A stretch of DNA of 5,505 nucleotides from positions 1 through 5,505 of the forward strand of contig CANGEZ010000163.1 of assembly GCA_947452875.1 (NCBI GenBank), given 5' to 3'. Position numbers and translations under genes: made by a program. This DNA is from Chitinophagaceae bacterium (GTDB lineage: Bacteria > Bacteroidota > Bacteroidia > Chitinophagales > Chitinophagaceae). Below are positions 5,233 through 5,505 of this stretch, piece by piece. Below the pieces are notes generated by a model. It worked only from the letters and a program-made list of their open reading frames with translations, did no database searches and was not told where the DNA came from. Numbering within the stretch: position 1 is the first letter of the stretch; each line of letters starts with the position of its first letter.

Positions 5233-5505
5233 ATGAAAGTAAACGGCAAGCATTTTAGAACCATTTGGATTAGTGAATCAGATCACAAAAAAATCCAGGT
5301 TATCGACCAGCGATTTCTGCCACATCAGTTTGTGATTGAGGAGCTATCAACATTAAAACAATTTGCCATTGCCATAAAAGAAATGCATATCAGAGGTGCC
5401 GGTCTCATTGGCGCCACTGCAGGTTATGGAATGTATATTGGTGCACTTGAAGCTCCACAAAATGATTCATTTGATGATTTTATGAAAGATGCCGGTGAAA
5501 TTTTA
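5233..5505 (+). CDS. mtnA: S-methyl-5-thioribose-1-phosphate isomerase (MtnA/eIF2B-like family), 5' end only
   Basis: The ATG at 5233 opens a frame that runs off the window after 91 codons; this gene lies outside the aro operon and points the other way. The sequence RTIWISES (9-16), IDQRFLPH (24-31), VIEELSTLKQFAIAIKEM (34-51) and HIRGAGLIGATAGYGMYIGA (52-71) matches the N-terminal domain of the MtnA/eIF2B-alpha-beta-delta family. In methionine salvage MtnA converts 5-methylthioribose-1-phosphate to methylthioribulose-1-phosphate. Arg54 heads the substrate-binding RGA motif, here RGAG where most members have RGAP. The catalytic Cys and Asp of the family lie beyond the window, so activity cannot be confirmed. 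An alternative is a related eIF2B-family sugar-phosphate isomerase such as ribose-1,5-bisphosphate isomerase, but the DQR...LP N-terminus favours MtnA. No Shine-Dalgarno sequence is visible before the start. Confidence 0.85.
   Translation, partial: MKVNGKHFRTIWISESDHKKIQVIDQRFLPHQFVIEELSTLKQFAIAIKEMHIRGAGLIGATAGYGMYIGALEAPQNDSFDDFMKDAGEIL

Noticed and set aside
1..5505. Mobile element, CRISPR array, tRNA or defence-type system
   Set aside because: No transposase, terminal inverted repeats, regular direct repeats or tRNA-like folds were seen; nearly all the sequence is explained by the listed genes.

Overview
This AT-rich window looks like ordinary chromosome from a member of the Bacteroidota, plausibly of the Chitinophagales/Saprospirales type, though the order cannot be fixed from the sequence alone. 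Three signs support this. The left-edge gene ends in a type B sorting domain of the type IX secretion system, which is essentially confined to this phylum. The putative promoters carry the Bacteroidota -7 element TAnnTTTG. Start codons lack a clear Shine-Dalgarno sequence.

Layout: bases 1-687 (+) are the 3' end of a large secreted or surface protein with PKD/Ig-like units and a C-terminal T9SS signal. A short intergenic stretch (688-743) holds a hairpin terminator that can serve both strands. Bases 744-5110 (-) form a tight four-gene shikimate operon, transcribed right to left: DAHP synthase fused to chorismate mutase (aroF type), aroB, aroA, aroC. Its junctions are a 1-nt overlap, a 4-nt overlap and a 10-nt gap. 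Bases 5111-5232 are a divergent promoter region with one -7 box for each direction. Bases 5233-5505 (+) are the first 91 codons of an MtnA-type 5-methylthioribose-1-phosphate isomerase, cut by the window edge.

The operon supplies shikimate-pathway steps 1 and 2 (DAHP, then 3-dehydroquinate) and steps 6 and 7 (EPSP, then chorismate), plus the first step from chorismate toward phenylalanine and tyrosine (prephenate). Steps 3 to 5 (dehydroquinate dehydratase, shikimate dehydrogenase, shikimate kinase) are absent and must be encoded elsewhere. The entry enzyme carries the domain that binds the pathway end product, which suggests allosteric control through the chorismate mutase part.

I see no mobile element, CRISPR array, RNA gene or novel defence-like system. 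The more interesting points are residue-level departures from textbook active sites in the chorismate mutase domain, AroA, AroB and AroC (probably lineage features), and a start-codon choice for the DAHP synthase that the promoter position helps decide.
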